Below, one piece after another: positions 40,150-52,446 of a DNA stretch of 58,220 nucleotides. A program made the position numbers and the translations under genes. Numbering within the stretch: position 1 is the first letter of the stretch; each line of letters starts with the position of its first letter. This DNA comes from Plasmodium malariae (Eukaryota > Apicomplexa > Aconoidasida > Haemosporida > Plasmodiidae). Location of the stretch: the NCBI RefSeq assembly GCF_900090045.1, contig NW_021638298.1, forward strand, positions 1 to 58,220. The letters run 5' to 3'. The notes under the pieces were generated by a model, which was not told the origin of the DNA, did not search any database, and saw only the letters and a program-made list of their open reading frames with translations.

Positions 40150-42130
40150 ATTGTATTATTAACCGGTCTAGTACATGAAAAAGTTTTAGCGTAAAATAAA
40201 ATAGAGTATAGAGAGTATTAGCAGTATGTGTATTATAATAATTGAAATTTTACCTTAACGAAGACACAATTTTGTTCTTTTGGTTACATTTCTTTCTATC
40301 CGGATGTGTTATTTTTCGTAAAAAATTGTTAATATATAAAGAGAGAGAACGGAGAAGAAGATAAAAGATAGATGAAAGATCATGCAAAAATAAAACCAGA
40401 AAAAATGTAACAGAAATCATAAAAAAAAAAAAAAATAAAATAACACAAAGTATAGTTATGTATTATAATGAATATATAACAATAATGAACATTTAAAAAT
40501 CTTTTTTTTCTTCTTTTAATTTGTTTCCCTTTGTAAATGGACAATTAAAGAGATATACTTCTAAAAAATGAAGATAGATATATATATAAATTGTTAATAC
40601 AGATGAAACATAAAGAAGAAAAAATAAAAAAGAGAGGAACGATAATTGCGTATGTTGTTATTTTTCTCTTAGGAAGTTAGGGACGACGAAAAATTGCAAA
40701 AATATGTTTTTAATTATATACTCCTTTAGGACTCAGGGACATATAAAGTGAAATCAACTATTTACAAAAATTTTTTATGCGTCACAAATGCTGCAGTATC
40801 GTGTGCATATAAGTGTGTGTATGTATGAGGATATGTATATGGGTATATCTAGACATGTGTGTATATACTCTATAGGATTATGTATCCATTTATGTGTTTA
40901 CGCATATGTACGTTTCTATATTTCATAAATGAATATTTATTTTTATATCTAGTTAAATATTTTAATTATGTGTTCATATATTTAAAAGGGCTGATGCAAG
41001 GAGTTACTGCTACACAGAGTAAACTTGATAGAATTAGAAATAATAAACGAAATAAAATACAATATATATATTATAGTTTGTCTATTTTCTTTTATGATAA
41101 TACTTCTTCAATTTTTTATTATGCACGAGATACATACGTATATATTCAAAAAATTTTTTATGTAATCTCCCAATAATATGTAAAGCTAAGTAACTCAATC
41201 AGAAGTATACATTTATAAAGAAGCTAATGTGAACATAATCCTCTTAAAAAAAATAAATAGAATAAGATTTTTTTCTTTGGTAGTTTATTTTATATATAAA
41301 AATAGCATACACAGTTTGAAGACATATTCATGTACATGTATAAGTATATGAATATATCATTATTTATTATTAAATATTTATCCATATAGGATGCCTGTAC
41401 ATACAGAATTGCTTCTTTTTTTATTTTAGACTAGCTTTTATTGGATGTTTTATCTTGTTTACATTCAAGAGTTGTAAACGAACGAACATACATATGTATA
41501 TAAATATACAATCTTTAGAATATTGGATACTTATTTACATGTAATTATTTACATTACCACATTATGTTCCTTTGTTGTATATGTAAAAAAATAATATTAC
41601 GTTTATTTACATAGAAAAGGATGAATCACATTATAAGATTCACATAAATGACAAGGAAGCATATCTCCAATGAATGGAATTCGTTGTAACAGCTATTTCC
41701 ATTACGAATGTTAATAAAGAAAAGGAATAAAAAAAAATTTAAATTGTAAGTCATATGAACAGAGAGCTGTTAATATTAATTAGTTGAAAAGAAAATTCGA
41801 TCAACAGCAGTCTTTATAATATTGTGTTAATATTGTTAACGTACTTCTGATTAACTATATTGAATATTCTTATATGGAGTTTAATTAATATGTTCATCGT
41901 AAGCATTCAGAAGGTTAAAATAATAACATAGAAAATAATAAAGTATAAGGAAAACAAATATAAATGTACAAACGCATGCTGTTAGTTTGTCCTCTTATAA
42001 TAGAAAATATCTTATATTAGTAAGTAAGTATATGAATACATATACTGTATCTGCATGTTAATGCATATGTTAATAATTGTTTCCACCGTTAAGCAAGCAT
42101 CTAAGTATACATATGCAATAATTAAAGATG
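40150..42130. other. Compositionally distinct gene-free segment
   Basis: Less homopolymeric than its surroundings. It includes purine-biased stretches (GAGAGAGAACGGAGAAGAAG near 40341; AAGAGAGGAACG near 40630) and a G/T-biased stretch (GTGTGTATGTATGAGGATAT near 40814). A 105-codon plus-strand frame (40859-41176) lies inside, including GLMQGVTATQSKLDRI, but it matches no family I know and has no leader or domain. The segment could be an RNA gene, a promoter region, or simply an older piece of chromosome between duplicated modules. Confidence 0.3.
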
Positions 42131-44826
42131 GGCGCAGGAATATTACGTATGCATATTTTTACGTAATGTGTTAATTTATTTGGATCATAGAAAAAATAAA
42201 ATATTATACTTTAATTTTTGTTTTAATTATGTTATAAGATTTACAATAGTTATATGCGTGTAAACTTATAATATAAAACAGGAAAAACTGTATAGAAAAA
42301 AATAAATTAATTAGAAAAATTAATTACCTGTAATATTACCTAGTACAATAAAAAACATGAAGATAAAAGGCGTAATAATGCGCACCATAGCATTTATTTC
42401 AATATATTTATGTTTATGTAGAAATAATTCTATAGAAATCATTGTGGTAATAGTACTGTAGAAAAATTTTAGTAGTTCTATAGTAAGGAAAGTCATAAAA
42501 ATATTACTTATCGAAGAAATTTTAAAAAAATAATTTCACTGAAAATAATATATTACGGACATTAATTTATATTTAAAGAATAAATTGAAATAAAAAAAAG
42601 TCCTGCAAAATGTTATTATAATACATGCAACATCATCAATTAAAAGGAATATAATCTATTATAATAAAATGTATATATATGTTAAATAATTATTACAAGT
42701 GGACAATATATCTGCAACAAACAAAAAAATTTATGGTGATTAATATAAATATATGAATGTAAATTAATAGATATACTTGTATATAATAATTATATATATT
42801 TAATTATACTATTTATGTATTTCGTATACATTTACTAAGGAAGTACATGAAAATGTCAAGACGAAAGGACAATTATTTATAGATGATTAGCAAACTTTGG
42901 AAAATATGTATAATTAATTTAAATTGATTTGGATATTTATAATAAATACAACATTCAAAAAATAATTTAGATAAAAATAAATATATAAAAAGTTATAAAT
43001 AGGGTTACATGAACATTTAGAACATATATATTATAATTGAGATTATAAAATGAGTAAACTATAATATAATATGTTAGTTATAAAATACAATATTAATTAT
43101 TAAGGTGTATTATAAAAATTTTTTAGATAAATGCTAAATTTTAATGCTTAGTTATGTAAAACATATACAGAAGAAATAAATACTGAAAGTTCTTGAAGTA
43201 TAAATCTTTTCAAATAAGTTTATATCTATATATGTTACAAAATAAAATAAAAAGACAATTAACTTGTTTTTATAAAGTTTTTTAGGGCAGTGTGTGTATA
43301 TAGTATATTAAAATTTAAAACATTTGTTATAAAGTTTTTAAATGATTATTTATATGAAGTGATTTTTCTCATACAAAATAATATAAATTTATTATTATAT
43401 AAATAAAATTACATATTTAATATATTATATTTTTATAGTTATATATATCCTTACCATTCAGCAAACATTATTGAAAATAGATATTCCTACGTTTAAAGAT
43501 GTTTTTCATAAAGCATTTAATTTGTTTATCTATATTACATAGAAGTTGCAATTTAATTGATAGTGTGGGTATTATTTATTTGTTAATCAGTAAAAATTAA
43601 ACACCCTTATATCCTCTATAAAAATATCAAAAATAAAAATATTGGATTAAAACTTTTCCAAAATTCAATTATACGTTATTTTATATGTTATATTTTCTTA
43701 TTTCGTAAGAATATTAATTTTTTGCTGTAATTGCTTTTTTTAAATGTTATATCTACTAAAAATTTATTATTTTTTTCGTTTACAATTTGATTCTTTCTAT
43801 TTAATACTGTCATTTTTAGAGAACGCATAGATTTATATTTTTCTTAGCAAAAAAAAAAAAAACAAAATATAAATTAGTAAATTATTAACATTAGTAAATT
43901 TTATTTTAATAATAATATATAAAAGTATATTTATTAAAATATATAAAAATTATAATATCCTATTTATAGTAGTGTGATACAACTACATAAAGTGTTAAAT
44001 TCTATAGTAGTTGTTAAAAGATAAGAATTTCTTATGTAAATTAAATAGTGGGCTGAAATTTTTATATTATTTGGAAGTATGTCCTTTAGATACATTATAC
44101 ATATGGTACTTCTTAGGTTTCAATTTGTGCTATAAAAATAAATAGTCGTTTTTTATTATTTCCCCCCCTGTCTTGTTAATAATATTATGTGTATGCAGTA
44201 ACTTACTTTTTTCAGTTATAAAATAAGGTTTTAATGGAATAAAATGTAAAGTTCATTAAACTCATTAATGGGATTAAAAAAAAAATTAACAGATATATTA
44301 CTAATGTATGCTGATGTATATATTCTCACAGCATATATTTTCTTTTTATTCTTATTATAAAATAAATTCTTTATACCTTAAAGAAGCGATTTTAATTCTT
44401 AGCTAAAAAGTATTGATATTAAAAATTTAGTATTATTCTGTTACGCTAATAAAATGTATATAAATTATTGGAGAATTCTTAATAAAAATAATTTTGCTGA
44501 AAATTATTTTATTTGATATTAATTTAATCATAAGTAAGCTTTCCGGAAATATCTGTAAATAATTTTTTAATATAAAAATTTTTTTTTGTGCAATTTATTT
44601 TATTTTTGATATTTAATATTTTTTTTAAAATATAAAGTAATATTAAATAAAATAACAGCGGAAATAATTATATCTCTTTATCTGCAATATGGATACAAAT
44701 AATTAGTTTGTTTGATACATATATATATATATATATATATTCTAAAATTAAGTATTTCCAATTTTCATAAAAAAATCAATATTTTATTTTAGTTAAAACA
44801 CTTAAATCTATCTTTATTATTTGGAT
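42131..44826. other. Gene-free spacer upstream of the degenerate exported-protein gene
   Basis: AT-rich, with no coding region recognised on either strand. A C7 run at 44162-44168 and a TA tract at about 44717-44740 are the only distinctive features. Confidence 0.35.
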
Positions 44827-45643
44827 ATGTACTTATTTAAAGAGTGTGTTATAATAACCTGGCAAATTTTTTTCTCTATAATTTTGGATAATGCAAGTTA
44901 TATATATACAGATATACAGTTATAAGAAAAATTTCCTTATTCGTTAGTAAATTCATCACATAATAAATGAAAAAAATATTTTCTTTTAATTCTAGTGCAC
45001 TTCTGATAAATCTTTAGACGATTAGAACTCTGCCGATGGAACATTAAATTCTAGATCTGATATATCATTATTAAAATATAAGAAGAAAAAAATAAATTTA
45101 TATGTAACAGATAAGCTACCTGGAAATACATAAGATGATTCATAAAATGAATATAGTGACGTTAAATAATCTTATTATAGAAAGGATTAATATATAGACA
45201 ACTATAATTCAAGAGATAAATCCGAAAAATTATTCAAGAAATAACTATCGCTTATATGTAAAATCTTCAGAGATAGTTCTCATTGAATAACGACTATATA
45301 TATAAATTATTTCTATAAATAAACTCAATATATTTACCGATGCTCTCCAGGAAAAAAGTTTAAAATGTTCAGCATATACTAATGCGGTTTCAATATATGG
45401 CCTACGAGTAATAATTTTTATGATAATATTTTCACTACTTATTTTAGAGGTTGTTTGTGGAATGAGCTTAACCTGTTTTCATTAGTAAATATTTATATAA
45501 TATTTTTTCGCGAGTATGCTGGAAAGGAAGTGGTATTTGGCCTTATTTTTTTTTTATGTTTTTCAGTTGTTATTTATATACTGATAAAATTTTTGGAGTT
45601 TTCAATTGATGTAAGAAGAAATGGTATTCAAACCCATATATAA
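44827..45643 (+). pseudogene. Degenerate exported-protein gene, fam-l/fam-m-like layout
   Basis: A possible exon 1 (44827-44896) encodes a hydrophobic peptide (MYLFKECVIITWQIFFSII). After a T-rich acceptor at 44994-44995, exon 2 reads CTSDKSLDD-stop-NSADGTLNSRS, then SLLKYKKKK, with further stops near 45133 and 45145. The opening SDKSLDD and the following TLNSRS resemble the exon 2 start of the fam-l gene at 35431 (SISKSLDD, then KLNARNY). Near the end an open stretch (45455-45643) has a membrane segment (GLIFFLCFSVVIYILIKF). The overall order of leader, intron, PEXEL-like region and C-terminal membrane segment fits a decayed exported two-transmembrane protein, but the family signatures are gone. 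It lies 3.5 kb before the fam-m gene at 48290, the spacing typical of these doublets. Confidence 0.5.
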
Positions 45644-47865
45644 TAATTACGCTAATTTAAGAAAATATATTTATTCTATAATTAATAATTTTCTATTATA
45701 TGCTTAATGATAATGTTTTCAAAAAAAAATTTCCAATATATAAACAAAATTAATTTTGCAGCCTAGATAGTGTACTTATGTATATTGGCGAACAAAGTAA
45801 AAAAATATACATTATTTACGAAAAATTTAATATTTCTATATTATTATTATTATTATCGTACCATATTTTTATGAATTAAGTTAGTATTCTTATTTATAAT
45901 TTATATATTTATTTTGCTAAACAAAAATGCGAAATTGATATTATCAAATATTCGTAATAAAAATATGTGATTTATATGAAAAAATTTTAAGTGCAAACGT
46001 CTTATTTAAGCTTGTATTATAGTAATCATAGTATTATTTAATTTAATAAATAAAATCTGACTTAATACAACTTAATTCAGATAGTGAAATAATTTATATA
46101 TTTAACGACAATGTTTTTTGTTTTTTTATGTTTGTATGGGGTTGTAAAATTATTTGAAAATGTTTATAATATATTATATATAATTTTTTTCTTAATTTAT
46201 TGTAAAGAAATACATATTTCGTTTTTTTTTTGTTTTGTTTTAAATGTAATTTCTATAATAATCAATATTAATCAAATAGCAAATGAAAATAAATTAATTA
46301 GAAAAATGTGTGTTTTGTAACTTATTTCATGTAATATTATATTTTGTATTTTTATGCATGATATCTAAACACATTTTATTAATTTTTGATTTTAAAAATA
46401 AATGTTTAATAGCGCATTAAATATTATAGAATTGATAAAGATTTATAATTAAATAAAGGTATATATTTTGATAAATTATTATTATATTTTAATTTATATA
46501 AATATTGTACATAAATCTAATTTATTTATATGTATTATATATATAAAATAAAAAAATACATGATAATGAAAAACTAATATACTTTCTTATTTTGGAAAAT
46601 ATTAAATGAATACATCTTTAAACGAATATTAATCTGAAATTAAATTTTAACTTACATGAATTATACCTGTTCCTCTATCTTAGACTATGTCTGTCTTAGC
46701 AAAAATGTATAATATATATATATATATATATAATGAAGTTCAGTCAATCTACTAATGATATATAAGTTAATTTTAAGAATAAATGAATTTGATTGAATAA
46801 CGTCATTCTATAGAGATTTACATTTATGCATTTTTGATATTTTTCACTTATTCTTTATATGCTATTTTACTCCAAAAGTATCATGATATTAAATATTTGT
46901 AAAAATATAAGGTGCTTATATTAATGATTATTAATTAATAGAATACTGCAATCCGCTTTTTTATAGAACGATCATATGTAAAAGAAAATCCATGTTATAC
47001 GTGTAATTCAATTAGTAAAAGTATTATTATATTCATATTAATGCTCTAAGATCTAATATATTTTAATTAGAGTATTAAGATTTATTCTGTACAAAAGAAT
47101 TAATTATATAAGTACTGATTATATATATTATGTTGCAAATAATTTGTAAGCTTTTAAAGTGATTAAGTTCTAGTTTTTGCATACTTTCTATGCTTATAAG
47201 ATAAAATTTAACACTACAGTTTAGATTAATTTTTGATTTCTTAATATCACGATATGTGTATTTGAATATTATTGTCTTAAATAATGATCGAAATTCTGTA
47301 TTTTTTTTTTCTTGCTAAAATATAGTTTGATCTAGAGCAAGTGAAAATAATATTTGCAAATATGAAAAAAAAACTGATGTAGTTACTAATAATAATTTTA
47401 ATATCTTTTTAATTTTTTTTTATTATATTAGCATTTCTTGGACATATATATATTTTAAGACTATGAATCAGAAAATATATTTCATGTAAAAATATTGAGC
47501 AGAATTAAAATTAGATAACAACTATAGTTTAAAATTGTTATGATACTAATATAAAAATTGAGGTAATATTAATTTTAAAATTAAAATCGTTTCATATATT
47601 ATGAAGCATATTATAGATATGATTATTTAAGTATATTATGGATTATAAAAAAATAGAACTAGCATGATTAATATAACACAAATAATTGTTAAAAAAATTA
47701 GATCTTCTAATTTTTTATAATTATTATTATATTATTAAAATATATATTTTCTTTTATAAATAATAGGCATATTACATTTATACAATATTTATTTAATTAG
47801 AAATATTTATAGGAAATTATTATTAATTTTTCAAATAATTTCTTAATATATGGAAGGATACGTTA
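45644..47865. other. Spacer between degenerate gene and fam-m
   Basis: AT-rich, with no supportable gene. A 69-codon frame at 46111 is low-complexity and Phe/Ile-rich. A TA tract lies at about 46710-46731. The last 300-400 bp belong to the conserved upstream region of the next fam-m gene. Confidence 0.4.
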
Positions 47866-47906
47866 TCTCTATTCTAAATATTCTATATACTATATAAACT
47901 TAATAT
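47866..47906 (+). promoter_or_regulatory. Conserved upstream block, fam-m at 48290
   Basis: TCTCTATTCTAAATATTC followed by TATATAAACTTAATAT, 424 bp upstream of the ATG. It is preceded by TTTCTTAATATATGGAAGG, as in the copy upstream of 9899. Confidence 0.45.
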
Positions 47907-48289
47907 AAAGGAATATCATGAACTAAAAAATATATCTTTTTTTTTTATGATAAGCGTTAATAAACTAAAAATTTTATATATCTACTATATTAAACAATTA
48001 ATATATATATGATATATATTTATGAATGAATTCAAAATTATTTTATTTTAACGCAAATTAGTTTTTTAAAAATATAATTAAGATAAATAATCTATAATAT
48101 ATATTTAAAGTTATTTTTCCTGATTTCTGTTGTAAATACATTACAATCATATACATTTAATTACATTTTTACAAAAAAATAATACAAAAAATTAGAAAAA
48201 TAGATATTGTACCTTTATCGTTAAATGTATATCATATTAATATTAATTTTATGCTTACTATGTATATTACAACATAAAAAATCTATACA

Positions 48290-49126
48290 ATGGAACAAAA
48301 TATTAAATTAATTTTATATGTCAAAATTGCTGCTTTTATCCTATTAACGTGGATATGCCATTTTAACAATTATAAGGTATTATAATATTATTTAAGAATA
48401 TTTTTTATTATTAATATTTCTATTATTGTTTTTTTATAAATACTCTTTTTTGGTGAGGCACATTATTTGTTATTTTAAATTATAATTATTTACTTAATTT
48501 TTTAGCTTTCTTTTAACAAATATTTTGATGAGGATTACAACATTGGTAGAAAAATATATATAAGAAATTCTAGATTATTAGCAAAAACTAAGCAAGAATT
48601 GAATTTAAATGGTTTAAGCTTGAAAAAAGATAAACCAATTAGTGCAAAGCGGGAAAAAGGAAATAACAAAAAATCGAATAGAAAATCATTAAATAATGCC
48701 AGATACTATACAGAAGTTGTGGATTATAATAATAGCATGTTTGATGGAAAACATTTCCATTTTGAAAAAAAATGGATTAAGAAAAAAGATTATGATACTT
48801 TTGCTGAAAAAAATAGGAGAATTTATGATATAGTTTTAAAAAAAACAATGTTTAGAAGTTACGGATTTGGAGTTGCTCTATTTTTTTTTTTATTCATCTT
48901 GGGAATAGGATATGCCTTATTAGAAGGATTTAAATTGCTTGAATCTGCAGGAGAAAATTTCATAAAGTTATTTTCTGAGGAAATGGCTAAAACAGCAGGA
49001 CCCTATGTTTTTCCTATATTATTTGGCGTACTTACTGTTGTATTGTCTATCATTATTATAACTGTGATTCCTAAGATTCTAAAAAATAATGAAAAATATA
49101 TAAAAATTAAGTTGATTTCTGAGTAA
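48290..49126 (+). CDS. fam-m exported two-transmembrane protein
   Basis: Two-exon gene; family name from memory. Exon 1 (48290-48376) encodes a 29-residue leader (MEQNIKLILYVKIAAFILL...). The intron is 48377-48505 (GTATTA donor, T-rich AG acceptor). Exon 2 (48506-49126) is open, giving 235 residues, the shortest of the set. The PEXEL-like RNSRLLAKTK has its Arg at residue 52. The signatures YYTEVVDYNNS and FDGKHFHFEKK are present. Membrane segments lie at about 150-170 and 197-218, with tail PKILKNNEKYIKIKLISE. The region between the PEXEL and the signature is about 15 residues shorter than in the fam-m at 14382. Predicted to be exported; function unknown. Forms the third doublet with the fam-l at 51460. 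Confidence 0.87.
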
Positions 49127-50994
49127 AAGAATAACAGGAATAATTTTTATCTCTAACAATTTATTTAATATTATTATAACTGTAATACTTTTGGTGATTT
49201 ACTAAGAAAGGATAGGTGTAATAGTTTATGTTTTATAAAGGAATCAGCATATATGTGATTTTTTTGATACTCAATAGTATAAAAATATGTTATTAATTGT
49301 TTGTGAATTTGATTTTATTAATATTTAAAAATGGGCGTTTTAAAGTATACTTCACTTTAATTATATATAATGGGCTAATATATATATTTATGTGTAAAAA
49401 CAATTTTTTAGAAAAGCATATTTTCTTACGTTAAAATTCTTATACATAATATACGAATTCATATAATATTAAAAAAATTGTCTATCAGTATATATTTGAT
49501 CTATATGAAATGATACTTTTTATTTTTTATCTTGTTCTAGTAAAAGTTGAATATTTTACCATGTTATCCATAAAATTTATTATTAGTTTTTAATTAAAAA
49601 TAAATGTGTATCATTTATTATTTAATGAGGAGAAGTACATTTATTTTGTTGCATTTATCTGTATATATATATTTTTTGGGCCAAAGAAAACACTTTTACT
49701 TATTATATAAAATATATGTTATGAGTAATATGTTATAGGACATAATTATTGAAAAAAGTTATATAATATACTTTTAATTTTGTTTGCATTATAAAAATTT
49801 AAATTTATCTAGAATTAAATATATTATTATTATATATAGATTATTTATAATTTCTTACTAACTTAATGATTTTATATTTTTACAATTAAATGAACAGTTA
49901 AAAACCCATATTATTTTATTATTGTGCTTAGTTTTGGTGTTAATTCAATATTACAAAAATGAATTAAACATATAATATAATTAAATATGTAAATAAATAA
50001 ATTACGTATTTTTGTTATTTTTTATTATATATAAAATGTTAATGTTCTTTCAATATACACTATAATACATATAATTTATGTCGAGAAATACTAAATTTTT
50101 CACGTTTATAATGAACATTTTCCAGTTAATATTATAAATGAAGAAGCATTTGTTTTTTATATATAATTCATAAATACAGCTTTAGATGTAGTATTAGTGT
50201 TTTTCGTATTTCTAGTGTATATTTTTTATTTATTAGTGTAATTTTATTTTTAGCTGCAATTGTATGTACTATTTAATTAGTTTTGTGTATTGTTATACTG
50301 TTCTGTTAAATAAGAGAATATTTACAGTATCCGTTTTATTATTACCCTTACATACATAGTAGACAATTTTATTCAATTTTATAAAAATTACTTGAATATT
50401 TATGATACATTAAATTAATAAGTAAAAAAAGTATGAATTTTTATTAGGATAGAAATTGAGAGATAAATTAATGTTCCAATTTTATTATAATAATAAGAAC
50501 TTTAATGGATGTATTTCCTTATATTTTATTTATTTTGTTATTATTTCTTTTTATCGTATTTCTTCTAAATTTTTATATTCATTTAAAATAAAAATTTAAA
50601 TAGAAGAATTTAAGAAAATTTTAATTACATAAAAATATATGTATTGAATGTAATTAAAAATTATAATATTCAAAAATAATTGTACAAAGATAAAATCCTG
50701 TAATTTATTTGCCTTAAAAATATAAATTGTTTTGTAGATTTGGTCGTACCATTTAAATGCAAATTGTTAAATATATTATATACCATATATAATGTTAGTA
50801 TTATAGATATGATATGATAAAATATTGTACAAAATGTAGCATTCTATATTTAACATTAGAACTATTATAATAATTTACATTTTATTTGAAATCATATATT
50901 TTTCAAGAATACAATATTTATAAAAATTAACATTATTAATAGAAAAATATTGTTGAAATTAATTATTATTTTCCTAATATATGGAACAAAGTAT
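49127..50994. other. Spacer within the third fam doublet
   Basis: fam-m 3' flank and fam-l upstream region, aligning with 32941-35013. Shared landmarks include TTTTGTTGCATTTAT near 49645 and the ATTATAATAATTTACATTTT motif near 50868. No coding region is seen. Confidence 0.45.
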
Positions 50995-51036
50995 TTTCTA
51001 TATTCTATACTATCTATAGTCTATATATTCTTAAAC
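50995..51036 (+). promoter_or_regulatory. Conserved upstream block, fam-l at 51460
   Basis: TTTCTATATTCTATACTATC and following text up to TCTTAAACAT, 465 bp upstream of the ATG and the most diverged of the six blocks. It is preceded by TTTTCCTAATATATGGAAC. Confidence 0.36.
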
Positions 51037-51459
51037 ATATGCATTCTATGTTCTAACTAAAATATATATTCAGAAATATTAAGATATATTATATTCTATT
51101 TTCATTTCATTTTTAAAAAATTTAGATAAAAAGAATAATATAACCATTATACCGAAATTATATGTTTTTTCGAATATTTATAAAACAGTTCAAATTATTT
51201 TATTTTAATTGTATTATTTTCTAAAAAATAAAACTAAGATAAAAATTTTATAATATATTTAAAAATTATTTTTATTAATCTCTGTTCTAAAAGGCATTCT
51301 AACTATATACGTTTTATTGATTCTTCACCAAGAAAAAAAAAATAATGATAAAAATAAAAATTTAAGTAAATAATTATAGTATGTTTTATCATTAATGAAT
51401 ATTATATTATTTTTAATATAGTCTTTACTGAATATATTACAATATAAAAATAATATAAG

Positions 51460-52446
51460 ATGGAACGAAAAATTATGTTACTTTTATTTATTAAAATTTA
51501 TGCGTTAATAATACTTTTATCCTGGGCATTTCATTTTAAGAATGATGTAGTATGAAATTATTATTTGAGAATATTTGTATTATTAGAATTTATAATAATT
51601 AATTTTTATTAATATGTTTTTTTAGATTAAAATATACTATTCTTTAAATAAGAAATATTTACTTTGTTTTTTTAGAGTATATTTATAAAATTTCAGTATG
51701 AAAACTACAACCTTGGTAAAAAATTGGAAGATAGGAGATATAGGACACTAGCAAAATATAAACAGGATATGTATGTACATAATACATATTTAAAAGAAGA
51801 TATAAAAAATTATGTATCAAACGAAAAAAAAGATGTAACTGATATTGAAAAAAAGGTAACAACAAAAAAAGAAAAGTTAAATACAGTGTCATCAACGACT
51901 GAAAGAGGCCATAAACAATATATAAAAAATAAATCGTGTATGTTTGAAACAAGAAAATATTCTCATATGGAAAAAAAAATATTCAAAGAACTTGATTACA
52001 TAGATTTTCTTAACAACAACAAAACAATTAGTAATAAAATTTTCAGAAAATTGGTTTTAAAAAAATACAGAGTACGATTCGTTTTACCTTTATTCTTTGT
52101 CTTATGTTTATTAGCCTCAATAATATTAGATTTTTCTTATGGCGTAGGACTTATTCGGGGTTTTATTGAATTATTGAAACACCCTTTTGTTGGTTGGTTG
52201 AGTCCATTGCATAAAGCTTTAAAGGAATCCCCATTAAGTTTTCTGTTCGAATCCCTTAAAGGATTGGATAGGACCAAAAAGAAATTAGAAGATAGTGGTG
52301 TCCATAAATATTATGTAACAAGTTTTTTGTTTTATATGATATATTTAATACCTTTCTTAATATTAACTTTCACCCTAATATTTATGGTTGTTTATTACCA
52401 TAAAAAAGTTAAAAAATATCAAAAAATTAAGTTTAGAAAAAGGTAA
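51460..52446 (+). CDS. fam-l exported two-transmembrane protein
   Basis: Two-exon gene; family name from memory. Exon 1 (51460-51549) encodes a 30-residue leader (MERKIMLLLFIKIYALIIL...). The intron is 51550-51675. Exon 2 (51676-52446) is open, giving 286 residues. The PEXEL-like RYRTLAKYKQD has its motif Arg at residue 53; it is R-T-L-A-K rather than R-L-L-A-K. The signature KYSHMEKKIFKELDY is present. Membrane segments lie at about 164-182 and 246-269, with tail YYHKKVKKYQKIKFRKR. The exon 2 start was chosen at the T-rich AG at 51674-51675 because it keeps phase and aligns with the other fam-l genes; the first ATG in exon 2 is further in. Predicted to be exported; function unknown. Confidence 0.87.

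Noticed and set aside
40859..41176. 105-codon plus-strand frame
   Set aside because: Long for its surroundings, but with no recognisable domain, leader or paralogue. Kept only as part of the compositional anomaly.
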